Positions 1 to 13,177 are shown, numbered from the stretch's first letter. The stretch is DNA of 64,000 nt from Puccinia triticina (GCF_026914185.1 NC_070564.1:2976001-3040000); one strand, 5' to 3'. Translations and numbers: made by a program. The notes: generated from the letters alone by a model not told the origin.

Positions 1-387
1 GCGGCTCGAATAGTGGAAAGGATGGGGGATCATCATCGGAGGGGGGAGTTGAAGGGCTTTGCAGCCGGCGGGTGTCCGGCACGCGCGAGCCCCGGCGGGC
101 TCGCACCCCGCGGGAAGGTGTGTTGAGTTCGGCCGGGCGTCTGTTAAGAGAGGAAGCGATGCAAGCGCGCTTCAGCCGTACAAGACTCTTGCATACAGTC
201 TGGGCGCGATCGAGGCCCAGCCGGCTCTTCTCGGATGTGCCACACCGCCAAGGGGGCCCTCCAGGCCGTCCATCCAGAGCCCGCCCCTCAGCGACACCAA
301 CGCGTTTCGAGCAAAAGAGAGGCTACAATGCCCAGCCTCACACGCCAGACGAAGGGGGATAAGAGGAGAGGGGGGGGGGGGGGAGAG
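1..387. other. GC-rich 3' flank of the Ada3 gene
   Basis: No gene is supported here. The stretch is GC-rich like the adjacent gene, and the open frames on both strands look like composition effects because they lack splice-site or family support. A run of about 13 G lies just beyond the Ada3 stop codon (about 371-383). A neighbouring gene could begin to the left of the window. Confidence 0.5.
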
Positions 388-2801
388 TCAGACGATGAAC
401 CGCCGGTCGACGTCCAGAGGCACCTCGTCCACTCCCAGTCCCTGGCCAGCGAGATGGGCGTAGACGGAGCGGGTGGGCAGCCGGTGGATGGCCGAGACGG
501 ACGGGCCGGGTGCAGGGTCGGGGCCAGGGAGGGGGCCAGGGAGGGGCGGAGCCAACAGGACCGGGCCGACGCGCTCGACGAGTCTGCGGCGCTTGTGGAG
601 CGTCGCCGCGGCGGCGCGGTCGAGGCTGGCCATCTTGCTCTGCGCATCCTCGTCGGCCGGCTGCGGCTCGTCGGGCCGTCTCTTCCTGGCGGGGCTGCCC
701 CTCGGCGGGGCCCCCCTCGACGGCCCGGCCTTCGTCGGTCCCGACGACCCGAGCAGCGTCTGGCGACGCAGGAAGAGCTGGAACACCCGCCGGTCCAGGC
801 CCGCACGCACCCCGTCGAACTCCTGCACCGCCATCCGCCGCCGCACGGCCCCCGCTAGCGTCTGTTTGCGCCGCCGGTTCAGCGCCGCTTGTCGTGCGAG
901 CACCGCCTGCGCCCGCCGCAGGACGCAGGCGATCTCGTCGTCCTCGGCCGCGGTTTCGGTGGGCTGTGGGTGGACACTGAACGTTAGTCTCTGTGTAAGG
1001 GGAAGGGGAAGGGAGGGGACGTACGGGGACGGGGTCCGGGAGGACGCCCAGGAGACACAGCTCGTGCGCCAGTCGACGGTCGAGGTCGACGTTGTCCAGC
1101 GGGGCGGAGGGCGGGACGGGCGAGGTCCGATCGGGCTGGGTGGAGGAGGAGGGGGCGCAGGGAAGGATGGCGCTGACGAGGCGGGCGGCCAGAGGGCCGA
1201 GCCGGACGGCCTCGGAGGCGAGGGCGTCGGGCGAGAGTGCGTTGACGGAGGCGCGGAGGAGCGGCGACGGGGCGGGGCCAGGGGCGACGGGGCGGGGCGG
1301 CAGGCCGCGGTCCTCGTCGCGCCAGACGTCGGCGTAATGGCGGCCGGGCGGGGGCACCCTGAAGGTGTCGTCGTCGGGCGCCTGGTCGCCGGACGGGGGC
1401 CGATGGACGCGGACGGAGGGGCAGCCGTTGATGCTGGCCAGCTCGGAGCCGAGAAACGCCAGGTCGTCTTCCCCGAACGGGCGCAGATACTGGTCCGACA
1501 CCCATCCCTGGAACACGTGGGTGGGCGTCTGGGTGGCCGGGGGACGGGTGCGGGAGAAGTCGGCGTGCACGTCGCCCTGTGTGCGTGGACATCCCGCGGG
1601 GACCACGATGGGCCCGGGCAGCGGGAGCGTGTACAGCGGGTCGGCCGGGACGGCGAACGGGTCGGGCCGGTCGGGCGGGGGCTTCCCCCCGGTGCTGCTG
1701 CTGCTGGTCGGCGGGCACGGGAGGGGCGGCAGCGGCAGCGGGTGGGCGGGGACGGACTTGGGGGTGGCGAGGTGCGGGTGGGCGGGCAGAGGGGGCTGCA
1801 CGGCGCATGTCAGCACAGCTTCTCCACGAGAGTAGAGGGGGGGTCGGGGACGTACGTGGGAGCCGGGGCGGCCGAAGCGCAGACGTTCCGGGGCCGGCGG
1901 TCTGCGGCGAGGCTTGGGCTTTGCGGGGGGCGGGTCGGCGAAGAAGGAGGAGGCGAGGAGCGCCGTCGGGGTGGGGGGCTGGGAGGGCGTGGGCTGTGCG
2001 GGCGGGATGGGGGGGAGGTGGGGCGGCGGGGAGGGCGGCGGGGGGGCGGCGAAGGCGAGCGCGAGGGGCAGCTCGTCGGGCGACAGGGAGCGGGGCGGGG
2101 GCTCCTCGGCCTTGACGACGACCGGTGGCGACGAGGGGAGCGGGTCGACAGGCGGCGACGGGGGCCGGGCGGGGAGCGGCAGCGGGGGCGGCGGGAGCGG
2201 CGGCAGCGGCGGGGCGGCGGCCGTGGGCAGCGGCGGAGGGAGCGAGGGCGGCAGGGGCGGCGGGGGCAGCTTCGGCAGCGGCGGCTGGAGCAGCACCGCC
2301 GGGGGCGTCGCGCCGCTCGGGCTGGGCTTGGGCTGCAGCGCGGTCTCAGCTGGGGGCGGGCGTCAGCGCTCGCTCGCTCGCTCGCTCTCTCTGTCTGTGG
2401 GGTCTCGGCTGACTCACGCGAGGCGGGCTCCTGCTCCGATCCGGGCGGCAGGGTCCGTTTGCGCTTGTTCTTGGCCGGCGCCAGCGGGGTCCTGTGGGGC
2501 GGGCAGGGGTCAGTCTGAGGGTCCTGGATGTGTGTGTGTGTGGCTTGGGGACTGACTTTGGGTCGCATGACGGCCGCCTGATCTTGATGGTCGTCGGCTG
2601 GCTGTGGATGAGCTTGAGCTTCTGGGGCTTGGGCGGGGGCGGCTGCTGGGTGGGGATGCGGAGGCTGTCGAGGAGGGTCTTCCGCTGGCTGAGCTGGCTG
2701 AGCAGGCGCTGGAGCTGGCCGAGGCTCGGGATCTCGCCCTGGGAGTGGGCGAGGGTGCTCGTGGCGGTCTGCTCGAGCTGGGCGAGTTGGTCGGCGTCCA
2801 T
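388..2801 (-). CDS. ADA3: Ada3/NGG1-like SAGA histone-acetyltransferase subunit
   Basis: Four exons on the minus strand: 2801-2557, 2491-2418, 2349-1025 and 963-388. They are joined by GT-AG introns of 65, 68 and 61 nt with consistent phase, giving 2220 nt (739 aa plus TGA). The N-terminus (residues about 1-45) is a predicted coiled coil rich in Leu and Gln. Residues about 115-330 are extremely proline-rich. The C-terminus carries the Ada3-type signature: an amphipathic LDRRLAHELCLLGVL segment (about 529-543), then an acidic EDDEI stretch (about 555-559), then a long basic helix ending near VFQLFLRRQ. This is the order seen in animal and yeast Ada3, where the region sits in the HAT module with Gcn5 and Ada2. 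In that family the protein is nuclear and helps Gcn5 acetylate nucleosomal histones. The gene is far GC-richer than its surroundings. Identification is from memory of the family; the exon model is directly supported by splice sites. Confidence 0.82.
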
Positions 2802-5800
2802 CGTCGAGTGGCCGCTGCCCGGGCGAGGGGCGGCCGGCCCTGGGCTGGGCGCACAATGGCTGGCTTACATCATCAGCCTCCCCAGTCACATATATAAACA
2901 TATGTAGTTCCCAGTTCATGTGTTATGCACTGAAACTTATGTCATATCAAACAAGAAAAACAAAAACTGTAATATGTATCTTGCTCAAAAAGATATTAGG
3001 AATGATATAGTATAATGAGATCTGGAACAAAGAATGATGAGAAGTAGGACTGAGTCATTCATCAGCTCATACCTGACATTCTGGCACTGTAATCTCCCCA
3101 TTCTGAATGCAGACTGTCCACCCACCAATTAGCTAAACCTTGTTTTGGGTCACATTTTTTCATTCTTTTCATAATGTTCCATGCTTGCTTTCTGTCTACT
3201 CAACTTTCTCTAAAAAAAAAAGATTAAGCTTACAAGAAACATTTTGGATTTTTTTTGAACTTGGTGTGGGCCTCCTAGCATTCCAGGCAGTAGGTAGAGC
3301 ATCATGGGTATGTGGTTGATCAGGCTGCCCTTGTGGTGGTCTGGATAAAGAGATATGAGGATCAGAAACTTGATAGCTTCAGGGGGGGGGGGGGGGGCAT
3401 TTTTTCAGGGATGGAATGCTGTTGGTGGGGGTGATGGTGAAAGAGGATGAAGGATCAGGATAATTGTAAGCCCCCTCCTTTGGGGTCTCACAAAGATGTC
3501 ACATAGCTATCACTAGATTAGACAATCTTCCTGACACTTAGTCTACACTCTCTTCCACGTTCTAGCCGGTAGAGATCTTGCCCTTGACATCTCTCCCGGC
3601 TAGCCCTCACTTGATGCCCCGGTAATACAGACCCATGATCTAGAATCTTCCTCTTGAGGCTCTTGCGTTTCCCTTTGTGCCCCTCTCGACGACCAGCAAA
3701 GGACCCCCAACTGGAGTCCTTACAATAATGTGGGGGATACTTCCAGCGGATCTGAAAGGGGATGGAATTTCTTGTGGATCAATGCATGTCCCATGCTGGT
3801 GAGGATCTCATACTGTGTCAGAAGATAGGCAGTTGGTGGAGGGGAAATGAGAAATGAGAATGCAGAGCTGTGATGTATGCCCTCCAGGTGATTAGTCAAG
3901 AAAGGGAGCTGAGAAGTTGTGTAGCATAATTTTCTGACGGCTGGAATTGCACGCCGGCGGTGGTTGTGTTGAGAAAGAGCCAGGGATACTGCCGGCAGGG
4001 ATGTGATCAAAACCAGAGAGTCTGGAGGAGATCTGAGTGCGGGATAATGAACTTACAGACGTGGAGATACGGTTGTAGCAACACCAGGAAAGATAAACTT
4101 CAATTGATGAATGACCAAAATTCTGGTTCAGTGCCGGTCCATGCCACCCCAAAGTCTGAGTTCAAACTGAACTCAAACTCTGAGGTTTGTGAAATCTAAT
4201 AGACAGCTCATCACAACCTAGAACGCACACGCGTGCTACAACAGACAAGACAGCAGAAACAAAACAAGAAAAAAGAAAACAAAACACAGTCGTACAAGAA
4301 AACCAACCCTTTTCAAACCAAACCTGTCCAACGCGCGCAGATTGAAAAGAAAATACAGAGCATGATGAAAAGAAATAAACATGTGAAAAAAAAATCAACC
4401 AACCAACACAGAAACAAGGGAAAGAAAGGAAAAGGGCCTGAAACACCTTGAGGAGTGCGGCGCACGCCGCGCTGTTTGAATCTTGACGTGCTGTGAGCTG
4501 TAAGCTTGAGATCTTGAATTCTTGAAGCCTTGACGTCCTCCGGCACGCGCCACGCGCAATAAAGCCTTGATCCCCACGCGTGTACTGGTCTGTCCACCAC
4601 ATTAATGGCCCATCCTCCAAGTACTGCAAACTCAAACTTGGAGGATGGGAAGCAACATGTCATCACATCCCTGAACACATACAAACCAGAAAAAGAGGAG
4701 AAGAGAAATAAAATCAGATAAAACAACAGATCAAAAAAAGAGACAAAACCTACATGTGTAAATGTGTTGGGACCATGAAAGCTGGTGGAGGAATGAAACA
4801 AATCTAGTAAAAATGAATAAACAACCAAAAAAAATGAGAATTAGATCAAGATATATATGAAACAGATAAATGATAAGCTGAAAATATAGTCTGAATCAAA
4901 GTATATTGATGAGCTTGATGAGGATCTTGAAGGGACCTTTCTTGAGGCAAGAAAGCATGAAGTCTTGATGTAAAAGTGTTGGGAGGCTTGAGGCTCTCGC
5001 CCTTGAGTGAAGAGTGATCTGAAATCTTGGCCTTTGGATCTTGAGGGAGCTCGTGCCATTAAACTCACCACACCAGCACCTGTGGGCGGGTACCTGAGCC
5101 TGAAATGGAAGACTGTTTCCCACACTTTAGACCCAGTTACCTGTGGCCAGTACAGGACCTGGGGTTCTTTGTGAAATTCCACCCACATTGGATTCCTGCA
5201 CTGGCTGGTGGGTAACTGTGAGAGTTGGCAGCTGCCAGGTACCCACATTTGGGTACCATGTGCCATCTCTACTCTTCTTACTCTGCAATAAATGGTTGAA
5301 AGTTTACTAAGTCTTGTCAATCCATGTTAACAGGAAAATAAAAATAGCGGAGCAAGAAAAATACAATGTGATACTGCATTCCTCCTCTCTGAGGTGATTA
5401 AAAGACCCAATCATGAGTAAATCAGAGAATAACCCGCTGGAGAAGTATCACAGGCTCATAATCAAGAATTCAGAAATCCCACCAGCTTCCTTGAACATAA
5501 AAATCCCATCCCCAAATCTTTGTGTTGGAATTTGCCCAACTTGGCGCGCATTATCTCCACTCTGTCGCGCACAATGCTCACCACTCCCAGTCTTATCTCC
5601 TACTTGACTCTATTCCCTTTCCTTTTCTCGTCTCTTCCGTCTCACACTTCCAAAACAACTCCAAAACCCGATCTGATTCATTCCAACCATGGATCCTGAA
5701 ACATCTCCCTGAAAGGGCTCTTAACAACCGCAAGTTGGTCGTTGCTCATACTCACAACAAAGCTCAACCACAACTCAACCCTCAACCTGACAGCTATAAA

Positions 5801-5982
5801 ATACAGCCTCTTCTCAATCTCAAGCTCCTCTCTCAGCGGTCTACTCAAACACAGTCATTACAATCATTGCTCTGCTATCTCTCTCTCTCCGCCTCAGCCG
5901 CCTGGCCCTTGCTCAAATCCAGTCAACATTCCCCTTCTCAAGATATCACTCTGACTTTGCTTCTTCCCCTCTCTCCTTCTCT
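2802..5982. other. Gene-less, AT-richer intergenic DNA
   Basis: Base composition drops sharply near 2860-2900. No open frame here has splice or family support. There is a G homopolymer of about 16 at 3381-3398 and an A-rich stretch at 4230-4420. A CT-rich tract at 5520-5980 has a TATAAAA-like motif near 5797 and resembles a retrotransposon leader, but no paired terminal repeat was found. Confidence 0.5.
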
Positions 5983-5987
5983 ATCTC

Positions 5988-6893
5988 TGTGAGCCTGAGT
6001 CTCTATAGTGACAGCAGGACACAAGAAAAAAAGGGGGGAATATTTGGATTTCTTTGGATAAAGAAAATACAAATATAAGAGAGAAAGAGACTGAGCCGAT
6101 TCAAGGTTAAGCAGATTTTCCAGGTTATTCTGGTGGGAATGCACGTCCACTGGCAATGCTACCTCTTTAGAAGAGTGCTGCCAAGCTGTGCTAGAGAGTG
6201 CAACAGCCTCCTCTCACCAAAGAAACGTGGAGGGCTTCTGGATTAGACAAGTTTAATCCAGCCACAATTTTTTAGCTTCCTTCTGGATATTCAAGGTTCT
6301 TTAAAGGGAAACCTATGTGGTTTGTTTCTTACAAAAACCACAGAAAAAGAATGATGTAAAGCAGGTGCAGACCTGTGATCAAGGTTAAGGCAATGAACGA
6401 TCAAGCAGACACAGAGTTGTACCTCTGAGATAAACAAGGTTCAGTGAAAGAGGTTACTTACTGTCAATATCCTAGGCGCCTGTGACATTAGGTATACTGG
6501 GAGCGTGGTAATCTCTTTGGTGGTGATCCTGGGGTTATCTGGGGTGTGGTTCTGGTGTGCTGGAGTCTGTGGATCCTCCAGCTGCATGGGGGATCCTGAA
6601 TTCAAAAATTTTCAAATTTGGATGACATAATCACACATGTACATGTGGTTTGGAGCGCTCAGGTGCGACTACAAGGCGCTGCTGCGCATGCATGTCACAA
6701 ACCACAAACTCTATGAAGGAGTAAAGATATTGGAATGTGATCAGTGAACAATAGGGTCAAAATTGCATTTTAAATCAGAATCTGAAGTCAAAACAACTTT
6801 ATGTCTTAAGGTTAAAAAGATATGAACACATTTAGGTATAAAATGGAGTTAAAAGGCAGTTTTAGGTCAAATGTGTTGACTCTAAGGCTGACA
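5988..6893. mobile_element. Solo LTR, family S, copy 1
   Basis: A 906-bp sequence starts TGTGAGCCTGAGTC and ends AAGGCTGACA. It is flanked by perfect 5-bp direct repeats ATCTC at 5983-5987 and 6894-6898, the hallmark of a retrotransposon LTR. A second copy of the same sequence occurs at 8522-9488 with its own, different target duplication, so the two are independent solo LTRs and not the ends of one element. No coding sequence is present. Confidence 0.85.
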
Positions 6894-6898
6894 ATCTC

Positions 6899-8516
6899 CT
6901 CTCACTCACTTTGCTCCTCATCAACTCAAACCAACAACGGTTTCTTCTTGGACCAACAGCAACTTGACCGCAAATCATTCTTGCTGCTCCAACACTTTCA
7001 CTCAAACTCATCAATTGGTTTTTTCCAATTTGGTGAGAAAATCAATCAATCTCAAAAGAGAAATCTCATCCTCAAGAACATTAATTGTGACAGCTCTGTT
7101 TATGAAGCTTAGGGCAAAAAACCTATCAAAATAAGGGCTTTGGGCCCTAGCACTATAACTGTGGTGATGTAAACACTGGTAAGGTAAATTACCAAGCTTG
7201 TTACGTGGCAAATATGACCACTACAAGGGTTTAAACACTCTGTAACAGAGGAAGGATTAATTATGTGATTATTAATTACAGGGAATTAATTTGGCGTAAA
7301 AGTAGGTGGTAAGCGCTTAAACTGATTGGCTGCTTGACAGAGGCGGAGGTCTTACGGCAACTACTTATAAGGATAAAGCTTTAAATATGCTAATAAGGGA
7401 TTTTTGATGATTTAAAGGGTTTAATCCAGTAGATTTCGCGTGCAAAGGGTGGTTTAACAGGAAAAGGGGCTACATTAGTAGCAGGGGAGAATATTCACAG
7501 CAAACTTACAGTTTCTGGGAGGTGAATGGTCTGGGGGACCTTTTCCTGAGGGCCAAATAGGCCACTATTTATAGAGGGGACTTCAGTGGGCGCAACCACT
7601 AAGTCCTTTTCTCCCTATGGGAGTATCCTGGGGCATAGACTTGAACAAGGCTTGGCTGTGGGCAATTTATTTGTATTATAATAGACTAATTTCCCTGACT
7701 CTGTCACATGACATGTTTATAACCAATTGTCATGTGAAAGAGCTTCAGTAGAAGTCTACATAATATTTTCACGGGGTATTTTTACACGAGTAATATTACT
7801 CTTTAATGTACTGTAGTTTAATTTTATGTACTTAGTTTATTTTACTAATTTTTGTATGTAATCCTTTTTTTTGGGCGCTTTCTGGGGCCAATTCTTAATT
7901 ATACAATTAGTACATGAAGGAATAGGAATAAGGGGTTATTTTAAGTGGGTGACCCCCCTTAATTTATGATGAGAAATCCAAATCTGCAATAATGATTCAC
8001 TAATTATTATTATTTACTAAGTTATTGCAGTCTTTTGGATACTTGATGTATCTCTAAGGCTGACACATTCACTTTTTTTCTTTCTTTTCTATAGTGTCTA
8101 CTACTTGTCTTTATTTGACCTATTGTTCTTCAGTCTTTCTGTTCTTGTCCCACCTAAATCTTTATCTCATCGTGGTATGCCTCTTTTTGTCTATTTTCTG
8201 TTGATTTTCATATCATGTCCGACTCTCTATTTTTTGTCTTAAGTTCTGGCTCTAGTTAGCGTAATCAATTCTGTTTTCTTACACTTTGCTCCACAAAATC
8301 TAATTTACACCCACCTCTGATGCACACTCAATAGTGTCTGTTCCCTCTGGCAGATGGATCCCACAACCATTTAGATGCCCTTCAAAGCCTCATGGATGTG
8401 TCAGCCTGCCTTGAATCTGGTCTCTCACCTTCCCTGTTTCCTTTTCTGCTTCCACAATAAGGCAACCCCCTTCAGCCCCTTTGGTGCCCCCAAAATACAT
8501 GCTCCTTAGAGATAGC
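6899..8516. other. No gene recognised; probable degraded repeat
   Basis: Unique-looking AT-rich DNA between the two solo LTRs. No open frame longer than about 95 codons and no recognisable protein. A short block near 8052-8064 repeats the CTCTAAGGCTGACA end of the family S LTR, but the sequence before it does not match the LTR. Confidence 0.4.
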
Positions 8517-8521
8517 ACAAG

Positions 8522-9488
8522 TGTGAGCCTGAGTCTCTATAGTTACAGCAGGACACAAGAAATGGGGGGGCAATAGTTGGATTTCTTTGGATAAAGAAAA
8601 TACAACTATAAGAGAAAGAGAGAAAGAGAGGGAAACAGAGCAGGATCAGGATAAATAGAAGTACTAGGTTAATCTAGTGGGAATGCACGTCCACTGGCAA
8701 TGCTACTCTTCAGAAGAGTGCTGCTAATCTGTGCTAGAAAAAAGCTACAGCTTCCTCTCAGGAGGGTATCTGGATTAGATAAGTTTAATCCAGCCACAAT
8801 TTTTTAGCTTCATTCTGGATAGTCTAGGTTCTTAAAGGGAAACCTGAGGGACAGCCCTGTAACCTAGATTTGAGGCAAAGGCCAACTGATAAGAAGGGAC
8901 AGCCCTGTGATCAAGATTGAGGCAAAGGCCAGTAGATTTGGAGGGACAGCCCTGTGATCAAGAAGAAGATAAAAACCAACAGAAAAGAGCAGATCAAGCA
9001 AGACACAGAGTTGTACCTCTGAGATAAACAAGGTTCAGAGAAAGAGGTTACTTACTGTCAATATCCTAGGCGCCTGTGACGGTAGGTATACTGGGAGTGT
9101 TGTAAACTCTTTGGTGGTGATCCTGAGGTTATCTGGGTGGTGGTTCTGGTGTGCTGAAGTCTGTTGATCCGCCTCAGGCAAGGGAGATCCTGACTACGAA
9201 AATTTTCACAGTTTGCTTATGTAATTTACATATGTACATGTGGTTTGGCGCGCCTGGTAGCGCTGACACGTCACAACTGCGCATGCGCGCCACAACTCAA
9301 TAACTCAGGAAAGGAGCATAGTTACAAGGAATTGGTAAGTTGTAACTAGGGTTAAAATTGCATGATGAAACAGAATATGAAGTCTAAATAAGGTTATCTC
9401 TTAATATGAAAAAGATATGAAGTAATTCATATGTAAAAGGTAGAAAAAGGCAGCTTTTAGGTCAGCTGAGTCGACTCGAAGGCTGAAA
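8522..9488. mobile_element. Solo LTR, family S, copy 2
   Basis: A 967-bp copy of the 5988-6893 LTR, flanked by perfect 5-bp direct repeats ACAAG at 8517-8521 and 9489-9493. It is longer than copy 1 mainly because a segment containing GGACAGCCCTGT is tandemly repeated three times at about 8850-8965; copy 1 has only one equivalent. The terminal CA has changed to AA. Confidence 0.85.
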
Positions 9489-9722
9489 ACAAGAGTACCT
9501 GGCACCAGCCAGCAGCTACTCATCAGGAGGGCAGGTAACCGCGCCGCAGGTACCCAGTACAGGTGTCAGTTTTCTTGGATTTGTTTGTTACACCAGATTC
9601 CTGCAGCCAGGAGGACGTAGCCATCCCTACTTCAAGTGGATACCAGATCACAAGGAAACTTGCTGTCAGCAAGAACTATGGCATTTCTGGTACCCACAAG
9701 AAGTCCCCGGGGACCCTGACTT

Positions 9723-11310
9723 AACACAAGTCCCCCTGGTGGGAGGCTCACTGTGGCTGGCCACAAAGTGGTACCTCCCGCAGGGAGGGACTTGTGCACA
9801 AAGTCAAAACTTTGGCTGAGAAATCAAAAATGGCTGGTGGAAAAAATATTTAACCTCACTCAGCCTTGAGCTTTACTAAGCAAGGGCCAGGACCAAAGTC
9901 CCATTCTTGGCCTGAGGCTGATGGGTTTTTATGCAGAAAATTATTTTTTTTGTTGTTAGATCTGTCTTACTCCTCTCTCTCAGTGTCAACGTCAAAGCCT
10001 CATGTACCATGTTGTAGCCCACAATCTCAGCTGTCTTGTACACATTTTTTCAAATGAATCCATTGAAAACTGGCCGCCCAGCAGCCATTCTTGTGAGGGC
10101 TGTTAGTGAGCAATGTGATGGACCCGTTGGGCCAACCGCCACCAATTGCAGGTCCAGGTTCTCACGGTTCCGGCCCCACAAGACCTTCCCAGCCAGTTTT
10201 TTACATCCAAATTATTTCCAAGGAATGGGGATGTAAGTTTGATGGAATAAAAAGTAACACGTAGAAAGAGAAGGTGATTCTTATGGTACTGGAGGCTGTG
10301 AGGAAACCAGAGGTGTACCAGGTGATACATGGGTTCAAAGGAAAATTTGGACAATTGGCTGGGCAGCCTCAAGCCAAATATGGCTACCCCCAGACAAAAT
10401 ATACCTCTGGACCTCAGCTTTCAAATATGGTAGGGCTCATCTCCCCAATTCCTACCATTTTCACTATACTAATATTTGAAAAATGAAATAAAAACACAAA
10501 GAAATGTAAATTAAGGATCTGAAACCATCATGCCTTGTTGATATTTCATTCAAATACCTGCAGACATTGTAAAAATCATGGCCATGTCACACCTGTGACA
10601 TCTCTTTCCCTTCTCACTCGACTCCTCTTCCTTAACCCATTCCTTTCTCACTCACTCTTTCCTTCAACAGTCAACTCACTCATTTCCTCAAACAATCACC
10701 TCTTTGATCTCAATCCTCAATCCTTGACTCCTCAAACCAACTCACCCCTCAACAACTCATTCTTACTTTTTATCCTCTTCTCATTCCCCTTTCTTCATCC
10801 TCTCTCAAACTCAAGTCCTTCCTGTCTGGTGAGATCACTCTTCAATCCACAGCTCTCCGGATACTTCAAACTGATCACTTTGTTCTCAGTCTATTGTCCT
10901 ACTCTTGTCCTTCTCTTCCAAGCCCATCTCAAAACTCCTGTCCTAACTCAAGTCTCTGTTGATCTCAATGTTGGTTCTCAGTTTCATTTCACTTTTGTTC
11001 ACTTCTCATTTCTAACTTGTTTCTCTTTAAGTGTGTCGGCTTCACCTAGCAATTCAATTCACAAATCTTTTAGATATCTGCAGATCCTACACCTGTATCC
11101 ACTGCAGATAGGATATTCAATCTTGCATATTATCAGAAACTCCAAAAATGGATCTTCAGAGCAATGAAATATCCTTCAGGATTCCATTAAACTTCAAAAT
11201 TGACTCCTTTGATCAGTTTTGGAGTTTAGGCCTCAAGAAAAAAATGGTAAGGGTGCACATCAGTACTGCCAAAAAAATGTCTAATCAGGTTTTCTTGTAC
11301 ACATTTTGTT
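9723..11310 (+). repeat. Dispersed repeat R, copy 1, interrupted
   Basis: Three blocks (about 9723-9850, 10405-10545 and 11055-11300) match, in order and on the opposite strand, the compact copy at 25133-25693. The first block contains a hairpin-like pair around ACAAGTCC and GGACTTGT. The intervening segments (about 9860-10400 and 10560-11050, the latter CT-rich) are absent from the other copy, so they are either insertions here or deletions there. No protein is recognised. Confidence 0.6.
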
Positions 11311-11904
11311 GATTTTTAAATGTTTTTTCAGTATTTTTGGGCTTGAAAATTGTTCCTTTGTCTGCAAGCCTGCAGAAATTGTTCATAAGCCTCCTATGGG
11401 GAGCCCTCCAGGGTGGGTTCCCCCAGACCCTTCATTTGAGAGGCTTAGTTAAGCTAGCTGGGAACCTTCTATGGCCATTCAGGCATTTCTAGGTACAAGT
11501 ACTGGTACAGGTGTCTGTTTTGAGCTAAAAAACACAGACAGTACCCAGACCCGCCACGGGTACCCACGTCTACTTGTGCCATCTATGTTGGATTTTCAGC
11601 CTCTTACCTCTCCTCTCTTCTGCCTTGTGCCTCACTACTCTCATCCCTGACTCCCTTGATGCCTGTGTATGCTCACTCTTATGCTTGTTCCACTCACCAT
11701 GGTTTTCTTTTAATACTTGGTCATGCTGCTTTTCTTACTGATCTTGTAGACATTGATCCCTGCTCAGAATAGACTGTTAGCTTTTCATGATTACTGCTTT
11801 CCTTGTGTGTGCGCGTGCTCTGCCTGTGACAGATACTAGTTTCTTGTGACATCTTCTCTGAGAGCTCCAGTGGTTTCCATTCTTTTTCATTCATTTTTAT
11901 CTTC

Positions 11905-12151
11905 CACTGCAAAAAAAACTGCGTCAACTGTGAGCAGTTGACATGTGGTAACTCTGAGGAAGCGTGTGGTGTTACACCAGCCTTACTCAAGGTTTGACTC
12001 AACCCAAGCTTCAATGCACAGTCACTGGGCACCTTGCACAGTGACTGTGCCAACAAAGGCACTTGTGCATCCAGGTGGAGTTACAATGGCAGCTTGACTC
12101 AAGTATCCTGCATGTCAACTGCTTGCAGTTGACCAAGTTTTTTTTGCAGTG
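11905..12151. mobile_element. CACTA-like MITE, copy 1
   Basis: A 247-bp non-coding element with near-perfect terminal inverted repeats of about 40 bp, beginning CACTGCAAAAAAAACT, and a 3-bp target duplication TTC on both sides (11902-11904, 12152-12154). The CACT(G/A) terminus and 3-bp duplication are the known signature of the CACTA/EnSpm superfamily. An equal-length copy lies at 39535-39781. Confidence 0.85.
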
Positions 12152-12154
12152 TTC

Positions 12155-13177
12155 ATCTCAACCACAATATGATTGCCTGTACTTAGCCTACTTATACCTA
12201 GCCTAGCCATAGAAATCAAGCAATGCTGAAACAAATCCATTACAGGAATTTGTATTTTAGTGTATTGGACTCAAATGCATTCCCAATACCATGTATTGGT
12301 ATTTTATTTGTCCTGCAATAAAATACATTGTATTTTTGTAGATTTGTATTGGCTGTCCAATACAATTTATTTTGGCTATCATGTATCAAGGGGGTCAATG
12401 CAATACAGATAAAACCCCAATACATTTGACATGTATACATTAGATGATTGGTTTTGGTGGTAGCTGGGCCGGGCCTGAAAACCCCTGTCCAGCCCAGCCC
12501 ATCCCCTCACCCACCTCATGCAGCATCTGGACAGTACTAGCCAGTAACCTCCTCCACTCTCAATCACTGCGCTGGACGGCATTGCAACCTCCTCAACTCC
12601 AAATCACCCCGATGGCCGGCAGCCTCTCCAATTCCAAATCACTGCGCTGACCGGCAGCCTCTCTGACTCCAACTCACTCCACTTCCATATCCACGATGGC
12701 CCTTTCCTCAATTTCTCCACCGTGCTCACAATCTTGTTCAAGCTGCAGTACTCTTCCCTCCTGCTTCCCATCTCGGCAATCTTCCCGGGTTCCAACTTCT
12801 GTCAAGTCACATGCAAACTACATCTGTCAGAGGTGGGCTACTCCGGAGTGATTGAAATCCGCTCAATGGAAGTTGACTGGGATTTTCCAGTGGCTTGCAA
12901 GTCAAAGATGGGTTTTGATTGAATCCAAGGAGTTCACACCCAACCGTTGATAAGTTTTGAGAAGTTCAGGCGTAGAGATCCAGACAGTGATTTGTTGATA
13001 TGAAGGGATCTGGTTATTTGAAGCAGTGATATGTTGACGTATCTTCAAATAAAGAGGAATGAGTAAATAAAATGATGTTGTTATTTTTGTCTCTTCTGAA
13101 AGTCTGGGGAAAAATAGAATCCAGTGAGTACAACTTATAAGCTCTATCATACAAGTGTCACTAGATAGAAGCATAAA
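12155..13177. other. AT-rich repeat, otherwise no gene
   Basis: The part at about 12238-12440 consists of interleaved TGTATTGG and CCAATACA words, also found at about 24407-24560 and 34160-34215, suggesting a dispersed AT-rich repeat. The remainder (12440-13177) shows no recognisable protein or RNA. Confidence 0.4.

Noticed and set aside
473..2518. 681-codon plus-strand frame opposite Ada3
   Set aside because: Antisense shadow of the GC-rich Ada3 exons; low-complexity Gly/Arg translation, no splice or family support.
4162..4828. Minus-strand frames rich in Phe and Ser
   Set aside because: Complement of an A-rich tract; hydrophobic translation is a composition effect.
5988..9488. One LTR retrotransposon with LTRs at 5988 and 8522
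   Set aside because: Each LTR has its own perfect 5-bp target duplication (ATCTC and ACAAG), so they are independent solo LTRs.
10535..11167. 210-codon plus-strand frame
   Set aside because: CT-rich low-stop translation that runs through the dispersed repeat R; the other copy does not preserve it.
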